From the NCBI RefSeq assembly GCF_016097555.1, contig NC_054713.1:2432025-2496024 (forward strand): a stretch of DNA of 64,000 nt, given 5' to 3'. The notes below the pieces were generated by a model. The model did not search any database. It saw nothing but the letters and a program-made list of their open reading frames with translations, and was not told where the DNA came from. Shown one piece after another: positions 22,331 to 33,360 of this stretch. This stretch comes from Gigantopelta aegis (taxonomy: Eukaryota; Mollusca; Gastropoda; Neomphalida; Peltospiridae). Numbering within the stretch: position 1 is the first letter of the stretch; each line of letters starts with the position of its first letter. Made by a program: the position numbers and the translations under genes.

Positions 22331-22824
22331 TCGGGAATCTTTGACTATTGTTTGGTAGGCACAGATTGCGCAGTTTTCTGTGACCGCATTGAGTACTCGG
22401 CTAGGGCGTAGCGTAGTCTGGACCTGGGGTGGGTAGGGGTGGAAGTGGGGGTGGGGATAGGTGTTCGAATATGTATGAACCTAGTGGACTCTTTTGTTTA
22501 CGTTTTCTTTGGATACCGATATCAATAACCTAATAATATTAATGCCCTGTAGAAGCTGTTTTAGCTCGGGTGGGGGTTGGGGGGTGGGGGCATAGGGTTC
22601 CATTAATCTACGTCCCTGTTTGTAAACTTTTATTCTTCTGTTGACATTTAATGATGAATCCAAAATCAGAGTGATTGAAGCGCCGCGAGGTTTCCTTCCA
22701 TACCGAGTCCAGCGTATTCTCCGCTATCAAATTGCGTATTGGAAATGTCAGCAGCGACCTAATTGATTATCTGATCCCAAGATGATACACACTACGAGCG
22801 AACACCGGTCTAATCTGTATTGCA
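22331..22824. other. Non-coding DNA
   Basis: No gene or clear repeat is supported. A G-rich tract lies near 22425-22465 and another near 22565-22590. Confidence 0.4.
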
Positions 22825-22838
22825 CTGGTTGTAAACCA

Positions 22839-23164
22839 AAAGAAAGAAAGAAAGAAATGTTGTATTTAACGACACACTCATCACATATTTTTTTACGGTT
22901 ATATGGCGTCAGACATATGGTTACGGACCACACAGATATTGAGAGAGGAAACCCGCTGTCGCCACTTCATGGGCTACTCTTTTCGATTAACAGCAAGGAA
23001 TCTTTTATATGCACCATCCCACAGACAGGATAATAGATACCACGACTTTTGATACACCAGTCGTGGTGCACTGGCTGGAACGAGAAATAGCCCCACCGAC
23101 GAGGATCGATCCCACACCGACCGCGCATCGAGCGAGTGCCTTACCACTGGGCTACGTCCCGTCC
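22839..23164 (-). mobile_element. Full-length SINE, head 1 and B tail
   Basis: The minus-strand copy is complete. The 14-bp direct repeat 'ctggttgtaaacca' flanks it (22825-22838 and 23165-23178). Confidence 0.92.
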
Positions 23165-23199
23165 CTGGTTGTAAACCAGTGAACCGCACTGTTAACACG

Positions 23200-23486
23200 T
23201 TTGTTTTGTTTAACGACACCACTAAAGTAGGCCTACATTTATTGGATCTATTGGATGTCAAAAATGTGGTAATTTTGACATATAGTCGTAGAAAGGAAAC
23301 CTGCTACATCTGTCTCATTAGTAGCAAGGGATATTTTATATGCACCATCCCATAGACAGGTTAACACATACCATGGCCTTTGATATGCCAGTTGTGGTGC
23401 ACTGATTGGAATGAGAAGCAGCCTAATGGGCCCACCGACGGGGATCGATCCCAAATCGACCGCGCATCAAGTCAGTGCTTTACCAG
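23200..23486 (-). mobile_element. SINE, head 1 and A tail
   Basis: The minus-strand copy has the A tail near 23203, the core, and the head with 'gggatcgatccc' near 23440. Its tail is diverged, so it is older. Confidence 0.85.
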
Positions 23487-23546
23487 CCTCTGCATTGTTA
23501 AAGCTGCAATGTGTTATACCACGAGCTTTTGAGAGAAACAAAAGAG

Positions 23547-23833
23547 CTTTGTTTAGTTCAACGACACCACTGGAGTACATTGATTAATTAATCATCGGCT
23601 ATTGGATATCAAACATTTGGTAATTATGACTCGTAGTCATCAGAGGAAACCCGCTACATTTTTCCATTAGCAGCAAGGGATCTTTTATATGCACATTCCC
23701 ACAGATACCACGGCCTTTGACCAGTTGTGGTGCATTGGTTGGAACGAGAAAAACCCCAATTAGTTGAATGGATCCACTGAGGCGACGCAAGCACCTCTGG
23801 CGAGCATTCAACCGACCGAGCTAAATCCCGCCC
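23547..23833 (-). mobile_element. SINE, head 2 and A tail
   Basis: The minus-strand copy carries the A tail, the core, and a head with 'ttagctcggtcggttgaatg', matching the TAGCTCAGTTGG type. Confidence 0.82.
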
Positions 23834-24049
23834 AGAGTTGCAGTGGCAGTCCTCCTGCTGCAGGCGGACTAGGCAGGATGTATCGTCCTGGGTAGTATCA
23901 ATTCTTCAAGGTAGCAATGACGAGCTATTCACAACTTCCCTTTCACTCTGCTCTGTGCAGAGATACGACTTTTGTTGTAACGGCTTTGTCGTTCAGATTC
24001 CTAATATAATCTGTAGAATGCAAAGATGATTTCTAAAACAAATTCTCGC

Positions 24050-24615
24050 TGTTGACATGTTGATAGTGAGCTCAAATGTAAATATATGCTGTCGACATGT
24101 TGATAGTGAGCTAAAATGTAAATATATGCTGTCGACATGTTGATAGTGAGCTCAAATGTAAATATGCGCTGTCGGCATGCTGATAGTGAGCTAAAATGTA
24201 AATATGTGCTGTCGACATGTTGATAGTGAGCTAAAATGTAAATATGCGCTGTCGACATGTTGATAGTGAGCTAAAATGTAAATATGCGCTGTCAACATTT
24301 TGATAGTGAGCTAAAATGTAAATATGCGCTGTCGACATGTTGATAGTCAGTTAAAATGTAAATATGCGCTGTCGACTTGTTGATAGTGAGCTAAAATGTA
24401 AATATGCGCTGTCGACATGTTGATAGTGAGCTAAAATATAAATATGCGCTGTCGACATGTTGATAGTGAGCTAAAATGTAAATATGTGCTGTCGACATGT
24501 TGATAGTGAGCTAAAATGTAAATATGTGCTGTCGACATGTTGATAGTCAGATACAATGTAAATATGTGCTGTCGACATGTTGATAGTGAGCTAAAATGTA
24601 AATATGTACTGTCGT
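24050..24615. repeat. 40-bp minisatellite, ~14 copies
   Basis: The unit contains 'gctgtcgacatgttgatagt' followed by 'gagctaaaatgtaaatatg'. The period is exactly 40 bp, and single-base variants (ctcaaa/ctaaaa, tatgct/tgcgct) mark individual copies. Confidence 0.95.
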
Positions 24616-25027
24616 TTAAAGGCGTGAGAAAGGTTTCAAAAAAAGGTAATGTGTGTAACATTGTAAGTGCTTTAGGATGACGATATATCTCTCCAACTAC
24701 ATTACAGTAATAACACGTTCGTCCTCCACTACACATGTTAGATCCGCGCCAGCAACACACAACACAATAAAACACACGCAGGCACTCAAGCTTACAGCTG
24801 TCTGTACACTGTATATCCATTTCAAGTACTATATCGTGGGCACACGTCTCATGCCTGTGCTCACTGTCATGGCTGACGTCAGTGCAGGTGGGTGGGTGGT
24901 GAGGGGTTCTAGGATCAAATACCCCAGCACTTAGCCAGTATTCTTTGTTTCAGCGACAGAAAAATATGAAAACTGCTGGGAAAAGAAAGTGTGATTGCGG
25001 GTATGACCCTCGCTCCCCGACAAAGCT
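24616..25027. other. Non-coding DNA
   Basis: No gene is supported between the minisatellite and the CT tract. Confidence 0.4.
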
Positions 25028-25106
25028 ATGTCTGTCTGTCTCTCTGTCTGTCTTTCTGTTTCTCTGTCTGTGTGTGTGTCTGTCTCTGTCTGTCTGTCTC
25101 TCTCTG

Positions 25107-25170
<64 letters not shown>

Positions 25171-25185
25171 TATCTGTCTGTCTGC

Positions 25186-25269
<84 letters not shown>

Positions 25270-25326
25270 CTGTCTGTCTGCCTGTCTTTGTTTCTTTCTT
25301 TCTGTATCTCTCTCTCTTTCTCACTC

Positions 25327-25412
<86 letters not shown>

Positions 25413-25472
25413 AAACTCTCTCTCACTCTTTGTCTCTCTCTCACTCACTCTCTGTGTCTGTCTCTGTCTTTC

Positions 25473-25555
<83 letters not shown>

Positions 25556-25560
25556 CCCCA
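25028..25560. repeat. (CT)n/(GTCT)n microsatellite complex
   Basis: Long CT runs alternate with GTCT blocks and one CA run (25388-25411). All long frames over it are artefacts of the two-base repeat. Confidence 0.97.
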
Positions 25561-25826
25561 CTCCCTCCCTCACGTTTTCTCTCTGATCTGATTAGCTCCA
25601 GTGTCCTCTAGCTGTGGCCCGATTACATATGTTGTTGTATCACATACAACATATAAGCAGCCAGGGTTAGAGGACACTCAAGATATCTCTGGACCAAGTA
25701 TCGAAGTACCAACCGTCCAGATGTCCGTCTATAGTCTATCCCATCATTCTATTAAAATAGTTTATGTGTTTAATGTCAGCTTGGTGTGACATATGAAGAA
25801 AAGTAAAAATGTTGTGGAAATAACAA

Positions 25827-25904
25827 AAAAATACTATTTATGTGTGCAATTTACAAATCAATAACAAAAAAATACTATTTACGTGTGCAATTTACAAATC
25901 AATC
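25827..25904. repeat. 40-bp tandem duplication
   Basis: The sequence 'aacaaaaaaatactattta' plus 'gtgcaatttacaaatcaat' occurs twice in tandem, with one base change. Confidence 0.9.
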
Positions 25905-25930
25905 GGCTCAGAAATAAATAACGTGTAGTA

Positions 25931-27503
25931 TACTACTCAAAAGAATTTAAGGGTCAGACGATATTTTCGACATTATTTTCTGAATGTAAATTATATTAGC
26001 CACGCATGGTATTGTTCCATTTTGACGAAAGTGGGTCTAAGCAACCCATAAATGAATTAAAATTCACTGTCATTGACACTGTCGACTAGTTCTAATGGCG
26101 AAAACATGCTTACATTTGCACGTAAATTAGGGCGAAAGCGAAAGGTCTGCTAAGTGCCCATAACTTGCTTTTTCACAAAGCGCTTCATTTGCACGCTTTG
26201 CACGTGTATTCCATGTTCCCAATGCTGAATTTCCGTATAATTGGAGCTTGCGTTCGTGTACGGTGCACACTCCAAATTCGACAATGGTACGACGTCAACT
26301 GACTATCGAAAATCGAGGAAGGGCTATTGCTTGGCTTCAGGATGGAAATACGCAAAGAAATGTTGCTCTGAGACTTGGTGTCAGTCAGAGTGTCGTTGGC
26401 CGACTGTGGCAACGGTACCAAGCAACGAATTCTATTCGAAATCGTCCACGTTCGGGAAGACCCCGAAGCACTACAAATAGAGAGGACCGCTACATCACCA
26501 ATATGGCTCTACGTCAACGCATAACCACTGCACGCCGATTACGTGACAATCTGCGGACTGCGACTGGAACTCTAGTGTCTGATCAAACCATACGCAATCG
26601 TCTGAGAGCCAATAATCTATGCTGCCGTCGCCAGGCTGTTCGACCACCACTCCTACGACGTCACAGAACGGCCAGACGTCACTGGTGCACGCTTCATCTG
26701 CGGTGGCAACGTGTTCAGTGGGGTCGGGTGGTGTTCACTGATGAGTCCAGGTTTAGTCTCAGTTCAACGACGGTCGAGTTCGTGTCTACAGACGTCCTGG
26801 GGAGCGCTTCGCTGACGTTAACGTTAGACAACGTCACCGGTTCGGTGGTGGCAGCGTCATGGTGTGGGGCGGCATCTCTATCCACCACAGGACCCCCCTC
26901 TATGTGGTGGATGGCAATCTGAATGGAATCCGCTATCTGAATGAGATTATCCGGCCGTTGGTTCTCCCAGGCCTTAAGCAGATTGGTGGCGGGGCAGTTC
27001 TGCAGGACGACAATGCCAGACCCCACCGCGCCAGGGTGGTAACAAGGTATCGCCAGGATGGATTGGACAGCATATTCGCCTGACTTGGCCCCAATAGAGC
27101 ACGCCTGGGACGAATTAGGCAGGAGAGTTCGGGATAACCATGTCCCTCCGGCCAACCTTCATGATCTGGGTCAACTTCTTATGGCAGAGTGGCAGGCCAT
27201 TCCCCAAGAGTTCTTCAGACGTCTGATCAACAGCATGAGGCAACGATGTGTCGAGTGTATTAGCGCCAGGGGTGGATTCACACACTATTAAACGAGTGTT
27301 CTAATGTGTAAAATCCATGTTGACAACCTTCAACTTTGACAGCATGTCATGTGACTTTCTTGTATACAGTGACGTTTATTTGTGTTTTTTTGTAAATATG
27401 GAACAATAAATAAAAAATTTGGTGTAGTTTACATCATCAATCTAATACACTCTGAAACTTATTTGGTTATAAATTTTTGACCCTTAAATTCTTTTGAGTA
27501 GTA
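25931..27503 (+). mobile_element. Tc1/mariner element, complete ends
   Basis: Perfect 26-bp terminal inverted repeats begin 'tactactcaaaagaattt' (25931-25956 and 27478-27503). A TA dinucleotide flanks both ends (25929-25930 and 27504-27505), as expected for Tc1/mariner integration. The 1573-bp element contains one transposase gene with at least two frame breaks. Confidence 0.95.
26284..27291 (+). pseudogene. Tc1-like transposase, frame-broken
   Basis: The product would cut and paste the surrounding element. From the ATG at 26284 the frame encodes a paired-like helix-turn-helix (about residues 8-50, with LRLGVSQSVVGRLW), an AT-hook-like GRPR linker and a second helix-turn-helix. It then reaches the first catalytic Asp in VFTDESRFSL. 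Near 26765 the reading moves to another frame, consistent with a missing base; that frame holds VMVWGGIS and the second Asp in LQDDNARPH. It ends at a stop at 27081-27083. A third frame from about 27055 holds AYSPDLAPIEHAWDELG with the catalytic Glu, and stops at 27291. The distance between second Asp and Glu is several codons short of the usual 34, so a small deletion probably caused the second break. The copy cannot make a full transposase. Confidence 0.93.
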
Positions 27504-27569
27504 TAAATTACACAGTATGACAAAAGGCGATCGCTGTGGGGTGGACTATAGCTCTCTTGCCGTCAGGAA

Positions 27570-27863
27570 GGAAATGTTTTATTTAACGACGCACTCACAC
27601 ATTTTATTTACGGTTATTTGGCATCGGCCATATGGTTAGGGACCACACAGATATTGAGGGAGGAAACCCGCTGTCGTCATAGGCTACTCTTTTCCATTAG
27701 CAGCAAGGGATCTTTTATATGCACCATCCCTCAGACAGGATAATACATACACCACTTTGTTACCCCAGTTGTGGAACACTGGCTGAACGGAGAAATAACC
27801 CACTGGGTCCGCCGACCTACTGCGCATCAAGCGAATGCTTTACCACTGGGCTACGTCCCGCCT
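27570..27863 (-). mobile_element. SINE, head 1 and B tail
   Basis: The minus-strand copy has the B tail near 27575, the core, and the head 1 end near 27860. The flanks 'cttgccgtcag' (left) and 'cttaccgtcag' (right) may be a target duplication with one change. Confidence 0.85.
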
Positions 27864-27907
27864 CTTACCGTCAGAGTAATGGGGTTAGTCAAACACCAAA
27901 CAGCTGG

Positions 27908-28298
27908 TTTCACCGGCCTCGGTGGCGTCGTGGTTAGGCCATCGGTCTACAGGCTGGTAGGTACTGGGTTCGGATCCCAGTTGAGGCATGGGATTTTTAA
28001 TCCAGATACCGACTCCAAACCCTGAGTGAGTGCTCCGCAAGGCTCAATGGGTAGGTGTAAACCACTTGCACCGACCAGTGATCCATAACTGGTTCAACAA
28101 AGGCCATGGTTTGTGCTATCCTGCCTGTGGGAAGCGCAAATAAAAGATCCCTTGCTGCTAATCGGAAAGAGTAGCCCATGTAGTGGCGACAGCGGGTTTT
28201 CTCTCAAAATCTGTGTGGTCCTTAACCATATGTCTGACGCCATATAACCGTAAATAAAATGTGTTGAGTGCGTCGTTAAATAAAACATTTCTTTCTTT
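27908..28298 (+). mobile_element. SINE, head 3 and B tail
   Basis: The head reads 'gtcgtggttaggccatcggt' and 'gggttcggatccca', a tRNA-like A and B box pair. A longer body ('gagtgctccgcaaggctcaa') precedes the shared core and B tail. Both sides carry a 44-bp direct repeat (27864-27907 and 28299-28342) with one mismatch, much longer than usual for target duplications. Confidence 0.9.
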
Positions 28299-28342
28299 CT
28301 TACCGTCAGAGTAATGGGGTTAGTCAAACACCAAATAGCTGG

Positions 28343-28834
28343 AGTTTAATCTGTGCTGAGGCGTCATAAACAAATAGTTCTCTCCTTCCCTACATCATTC
28401 ATGAGCAGACGCCGAGATACATCAGACACCAATCTAAACTACCCCCAATATTCAAACAACCCCCTTTCTTTCCTGACCGATACAACCGTCATTTGTCGCA
28501 GATAGCGATCGGGATGGACGTGTCTGAACCTTCAGTGGATATAGGCGCGTGGACAGAGTCTTGGTTGGTTGGTTGATTTCTTGGTTGGTGGAACCTCATT
28601 TGAGACGAGCGCATCCTGGCGTTACGAAAAGCCCACTATATAGACTGATTTGGGCGCTTAATGTTAAATAATGTGAGACGACAGGAACCAGTGAAGGTGT
28701 TAACACGTATCCGGTGACAAGAACTATGGTCAGTGCCCGGCGGATTGGAGTATTATGCCATTTTGCACGGATATGCTCTTCACGTTGATTAATACTGACG
28801 TAATAAACAGGCTAAACATTTTGAAACTATCTTA
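28343..28834. other. Non-coding DNA
   Basis: No gene or clear repeat is supported. A 'ttggttggttggttg' run lies near 28561. Confidence 0.4.
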
Positions 28835-29090
28835 TGTTAGGCTCAGACTACCAACTGTCATGACGGAATTGGCCATCTTGCCGATCTCTCGACTTCTACG
28901 ACTGTCCAGTTGCAAGTATGAGCGCTCTTACAACTAGACGCCTCGTACGGAACACCTACGACCGATTAGTCGTTAATCTGAGCGCACTCGTCGTACGTTG
29001 CAGGTGGGGGAAATTACAACGCAACTGTCGAGTTGGGTAACTCGGTCGTGACATTTGATAGTCTTAGACTAGCATTAACGCTATGACATC
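28835..29090. mobile_element. MITE with imperfect inverted ends
   Basis: The left end ('taggctcagactaccaactg', 'tgtcatgac') and the right end ('gtcgtgacatttgatagtc', 'ttagactagca') are inverted repeats of about 40 bp with mismatches. A fragment of the same family lies at 16190-16330. Confidence 0.5.
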
Positions 29091-29579
29091 ACTACGACAT
29101 TATGCAGTTATGGTGATCTTAGCGCTAAGATCGCTTCGTAGAACGGGGCCCATGACTGTAACAATCAGGGGAGAGGGCGAGGGGTAGGGTTACAAGGCTC
29201 CCCCACCCAGGACGAAAATAAACGTTTTTGTTCTACTATATAAATAAAGATAAAAATCGAAACACCCCAAAACAAAACTCGAAAATAAATAAGAAAAACA
29301 AAATCGTCCCTACGGTCCTGACAAATTGACATGTTTGTGGATTAGACAGGTGCTGCGATAAACAGGCTCGTTGATTGGATACAAAAAAGAAGAAGAACTT
29401 TGTGAACACCCACATCTGTTTTGTGATTACCGATAGAGGAGATGAAGATCACAACATTATAGCGTGACGTAATGCCGCCGCTGATCAATATTACTTTCCT
29501 ACTTTATTGAAATACTAAACACAAAGCCGTTGTCCCTAGACAGTAGGCAGCGGGACAATATTTTTGGCTATTGCGGCTT
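29091..29579. other. Non-coding DNA
   Basis: A small hairpin 'gatcttagcgctaagatcg' sits near 29113, related to the foldback at 11744. No gene is seen. Confidence 0.4.
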
Positions 29580-30105
29580 TTTATATGCCCGTCTTTGACG
29601 GGTAATATTCTAATATGGCGTTGTCCGTCCGTCCGTCCGTACGTACATCCGTCCGTAAACGTTTCGTTTCCGGAGCATATCTTTCTTACCCATTCATATA
29701 GGATCATCAAAGCTTGCAAGCAAGTACAACTTGGGATGGTCGTGTGTCGCGTATTATAACTAGGTCACTGCGACCTACTTTTCATACATTACTGCACATT
29801 AATGGATAGCCTTGTCCGGGCCATATCTTCCTTGTCAATTCATATAGGATTATCAGACCTTGCAGACAAGTACAACTTGGGATGGTCGTGTGTCGCGTAT
29901 TATAACTAGGTCACTGCGACCTACTTTTCATACATTACTGCACATTAATGGATAGCCTTGTCCGGGCCATATCTTCCTTGTCAATTCATATAGGATTATC
30001 AGAATCTTGCAGACAAGTACAACTGGGGAAGGCTGTGACTAGAGTCCTGTAACTAGGTCACCGCGACCTGTTCTCGACGGGCGCAGCATGTACCTAACCG
30101 GTACT
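29580..30105. repeat. Dispersed element with 146-bp tandem core
   Basis: The element opens with a perfect hairpin 'cccgtctttgacggg' near 29588, then a (GTCC)n tract. About three 146-bp units follow, each ending 'aactaggtcactgcgaccta' (register at 29763, 29909 and 30055). It closes with 'ttctcgacgggcgcag'. A tandem core plus a microsatellite and short palindromes resembles Helitron-like non-autonomous elements of molluscs (the pearl/CvA kind); that assignment is inference. Confidence 0.6.
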
Positions 30106-30239
30106 CTTATTTCATCACGTTTTTCTTCTGTTTATTTTTTTTAATGTGTTTTTGTTTTTTTATTAGCTTCGTAAAGTTTTGTTGTACATGTTCTGCTTAC
30201 CCTTTGCATGTTACTATTAAAACATTTTGAATGTAGACT

Positions 30240-30345
30240 CAAGACTAATAAGAGTCCGAGATTTTAACGTCATGGCAACGTCATACAAACAACATGAGTG
30301 TAACGTCATTTGAATCTAGACTTTAAAGTTTTATAAGAACAGATC
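30240..30345. mobile_element. Short MITE-like repeat
   Basis: The words 'aacgtcatggcaacgtcat' and 'ctagactttaaagttttata' recur at 61436-61500 with the same spacing type. The left and right edges are loosely inverted. Confidence 0.45.
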
Positions 30346-31059
30346 CATCTAAGTTTCATTTTTACTTGTGTTGCATGATTATGTTCGGGTGTTCGGGTGT
30401 ATTTTCTGTATTTTGTTTGTTTCGTTGGCGTTTTGTTTTGTTTTGTTTTGTTTTTCTACCTGTTTCGGTGGGGGGGGGGGGGGGGGGGGAGGGGTGATCG
30501 GTGGGTGTCTGGGGCAAATAGGGACCTACATTAAAAACAATTTGGATTAATCGTTATGTGATTTCCTTTTTGTATACTTTCTGTTTCATTGTGTTTTCAT
30601 TTATAGAATACAATGAAATCATATCAAATGAAATCCTTATCTCAATCCGAATTCAAAACCAAAACCGAAGAAACAAAACAGAAAACAGAAAACCCCCCAA
30701 AAACAAATGCACCCTCTAAGAGACGTTGTGAAAGGTAAAAAAACACAACTTGGATCAACATTAGAACACCGTCGATCAATATCAATGAAAGTGTTTTCAT
30801 ACGTTTCTAGCCGAATAATCGGTCAAAATTACTGCTGCCAACTTTTCGAAAATCAATATTTAATATTGTATTAATACGTGCGCCGTTAATAACCCTCTCT
30901 GTCCTTTCACGCGATGGATGGTGAATCGGAACAGCTGATTAGCCAGTACACCCAGCAAGACGGAAAATGTGACAATATTAAACATTACATACTCACCGAG
31001 TAATAATTCATAAGAAAATCGATACTCCGTTGTTTTTGTGTACTCACTGAAGGAGTATG
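30346..31059. other. Non-coding DNA with a poly-G run
   Basis: About 20 G in a row lie near 30470-30490. No gene is seen. Confidence 0.4.
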
Positions 31060-32170
31060 AAAATCATGTCAGGTGTATGGAAATCATGCAATGCACGTGT
31101 AGAAATGTGTAAAGTTAAAGTTTGTGTAAAGTTTGTTTTGTTTAACGACACCACTAGAGTAATAAATAATACGTAGTACAAAATGCGTATGGGAAACATG
31201 CAATGCACGTATAGAACACTCATGGGTAAATGTAATGCACGTGCAGAAAGTGTATAGAAAATAAGTATTACATTGTACAAGATGTGTATTGAAAACGAGT
31301 TATAAAGCGTGCATGGAAAAATAATTAATGCACGTGCAGAAAGTGTATGAAACCATGGAATCCATGTAATGTGCGTGCAGAAAGTGTATAGAAAATAAGT
31401 ATTACTGGTACAAGATGTGTATTGAAAACGAGTTATAAAGCGTGCATGGAAAAATAATTAATGCACGTGCAGAAAGTGTATGAAACCATGGAATCCATGT
31501 AATGCACGTGCAGAAAGTGTATAGAAAATAAGTATTACTGGTACAAGATGTGTATTGAAAACGAGTTATAAAGCGTGCATGGAAAAATAATTAATGCACG
31601 TGCAGAAAGTGTATGGAACCATGGAATCCATGTAATGTGCGTGCAGAAAGTGTATAGAAAATAAGTAATATAGAATATGTACGAGAAACGTGTAATACAC
31701 GTATAAAGCATGCATGAAAACAGACTTAATGCACATGCAGAAGGTGTGTGAAATCATGTAATGCATGTGCAGGACGTGTATATAAAATAAGTAATACTCG
31801 AACAGAATGTGTACGAGCAACGTGTAATGCACGCATAAAACATTAATGGAAAAATACTTAGAGCACGTGCACAACGTGTATGGAAATATGCAATGGACGT
31901 ATAAAGCGTGTGTCAACACCTAATTAATGCACGTGCAGAACGTGTATTGAAAAACATTAATGCACTATAAAGCCTATGGGAAGCGTAATGCACGTGCAAA
32001 GGGTGCATGGAAAATTAATCCACGTGCAGAATGTATATGAAAGCTGTAATTAACTCGCACAGAATGTGTAAAAACATAAACTACACGTACACGTGTGTAG
32101 GAAATTGTAATGTACACGCGGGAAGTGTATAGGAAGCATGCGCGAGTAGAACGTGTAAGGAAAACAAAAC
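31060..32170. repeat. CACGTG-rich degenerate satellite
   Basis: The short motif 'aatgcacgtgcagaaagtgt' recurs with variation about every 20-30 bp for 1.1 kb. A higher-order unit of about 133 bp is seen between 31251 and 31660 ('tgtatagaaaataagtatta' at 31251, 31385, 31518 and 31651). A minus-strand SINE tail fragment (31128-31162) interrupts it. Confidence 0.85.
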
Positions 32171-32997
32171 AATACACTGCAGTAGAATACAAGATAAAGT
32201 ATTTCGAGACGTGTGAATTTTTTTCCAGCGCTGAATCGAGTCACGTAGCCCCAGCAATATGCAGCACATGACAAACGTCATTATGACAAACACACTTGCG
32301 ATATTCCTTAACTGTGTTTACTAAATGAGCTAAGCTTCGTGTGATGAATACAGAATGTCGTACAGACCTGTTTTATTGGCAATGATCGATACACGGCATG
32401 ATGCATACGAGATGTTATTTAATTGTGTCAAATTGCGCTGTGTTTTGATTCAATAGAGATTTGTATAACTTAATATGGAGATTATGTATATCCAACCAAT
32501 TCTGAGCAACATGATGTTATTGACTTTCTAAAGATGAGCATGTGTATTAAAGACGTGTGACTACTGCTTGATTGGCAGTAACGATTTTATTATCACAGGG
32601 GCGTCGGAAGCAATTAAAAGTTAGTACGGCAACGAAAGAAATGTATATAATGAGATCTATACTATGCGATTGCCATAGGCGCGAAGCCATACTAGGGTTG
32701 TCTGGGGGCATGCCACATCCCCGAAATATTTTTGGAAGTCTCTGCTCATTAAGTGGGGAATTTTGTCCTGTCAAATTATGCCATGTGCAGTAGAAGATTT
32801 AAAGAATTTGAAGAATCAGTATTTAGTAATTCATCGATCAGAAACTTCAAAGAGCAATCTATTAATTTTAGAGTTGTACAATAAAAAAAAATGTGATCGT
32901 CGTTCGCAAATTTATATATCTTATCCAAATCCTATCTGCTTGCTACAACTCTTGATGAGTTAAATACATCTTTTCAAAAAGCAATACAAAATGTGAA
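32171..32997. other. Non-coding DNA
   Basis: No gene or clear repeat is supported. Confidence 0.4.
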
Positions 32998-33053
32998 GGG
33001 GCGGGACGTAGTCCAGTGGTAAAAGCGTTCGCTTGGTGCGCGGTCGGTGCCAG
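32998..33053 (+). mobile_element. SINE head 1 fragment
   Basis: Only the tRNA-like head remains ('gtagtccagtggtaaaagcg', then 'gcgcggtcggt'). Confidence 0.75.
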
Positions 33054-33114
33054 ATACAAATGTGTGTGTTGCTTTAACAAGGTCTAATGTATCCGTGTCT
33101 TCATTGATAACAAC

Positions 33115-33360
33115 GGGGCGGGACGTAGTCCAGAGGTAGAGAGATCGCTTGGTGTGAAGTCGGTATAGGATCGATCCCCGTCGGTGGGCCTATTGGGCTA
33201 TTTCTCGTTCCAGCCAGTGCACCACGACTGGTATATCAAAGGCTGTGGTATGTGCTATCATGTCTGTTGGATGATGCATATAAAAGATCCATTGCTACTA
33301 GTTGAACACTATAGCGGGTTTCCCCTCTTTGACTGTCACAATTACCATATGTTTGACATC
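33115..33360 (+). mobile_element. SINE, head 1, 5' part (interrupted by LTR element)
   Basis: The head, core and start of the A tail run to 'gtttgacatc' at 33360. The remaining tail resumes at 38904 after the LTR retrotransposon, completing the element near 38975. Confidence 0.9.

Noticed and set aside
24050-24615. CRISPR-like array of regular repeats
   Set aside because: Units are contiguous with no unique spacers, and the genome is animal; it is a minisatellite.
24945-25611. Frames of about 200 residues over the CT repeats
   Set aside because: They are microsatellite translations in all frames.
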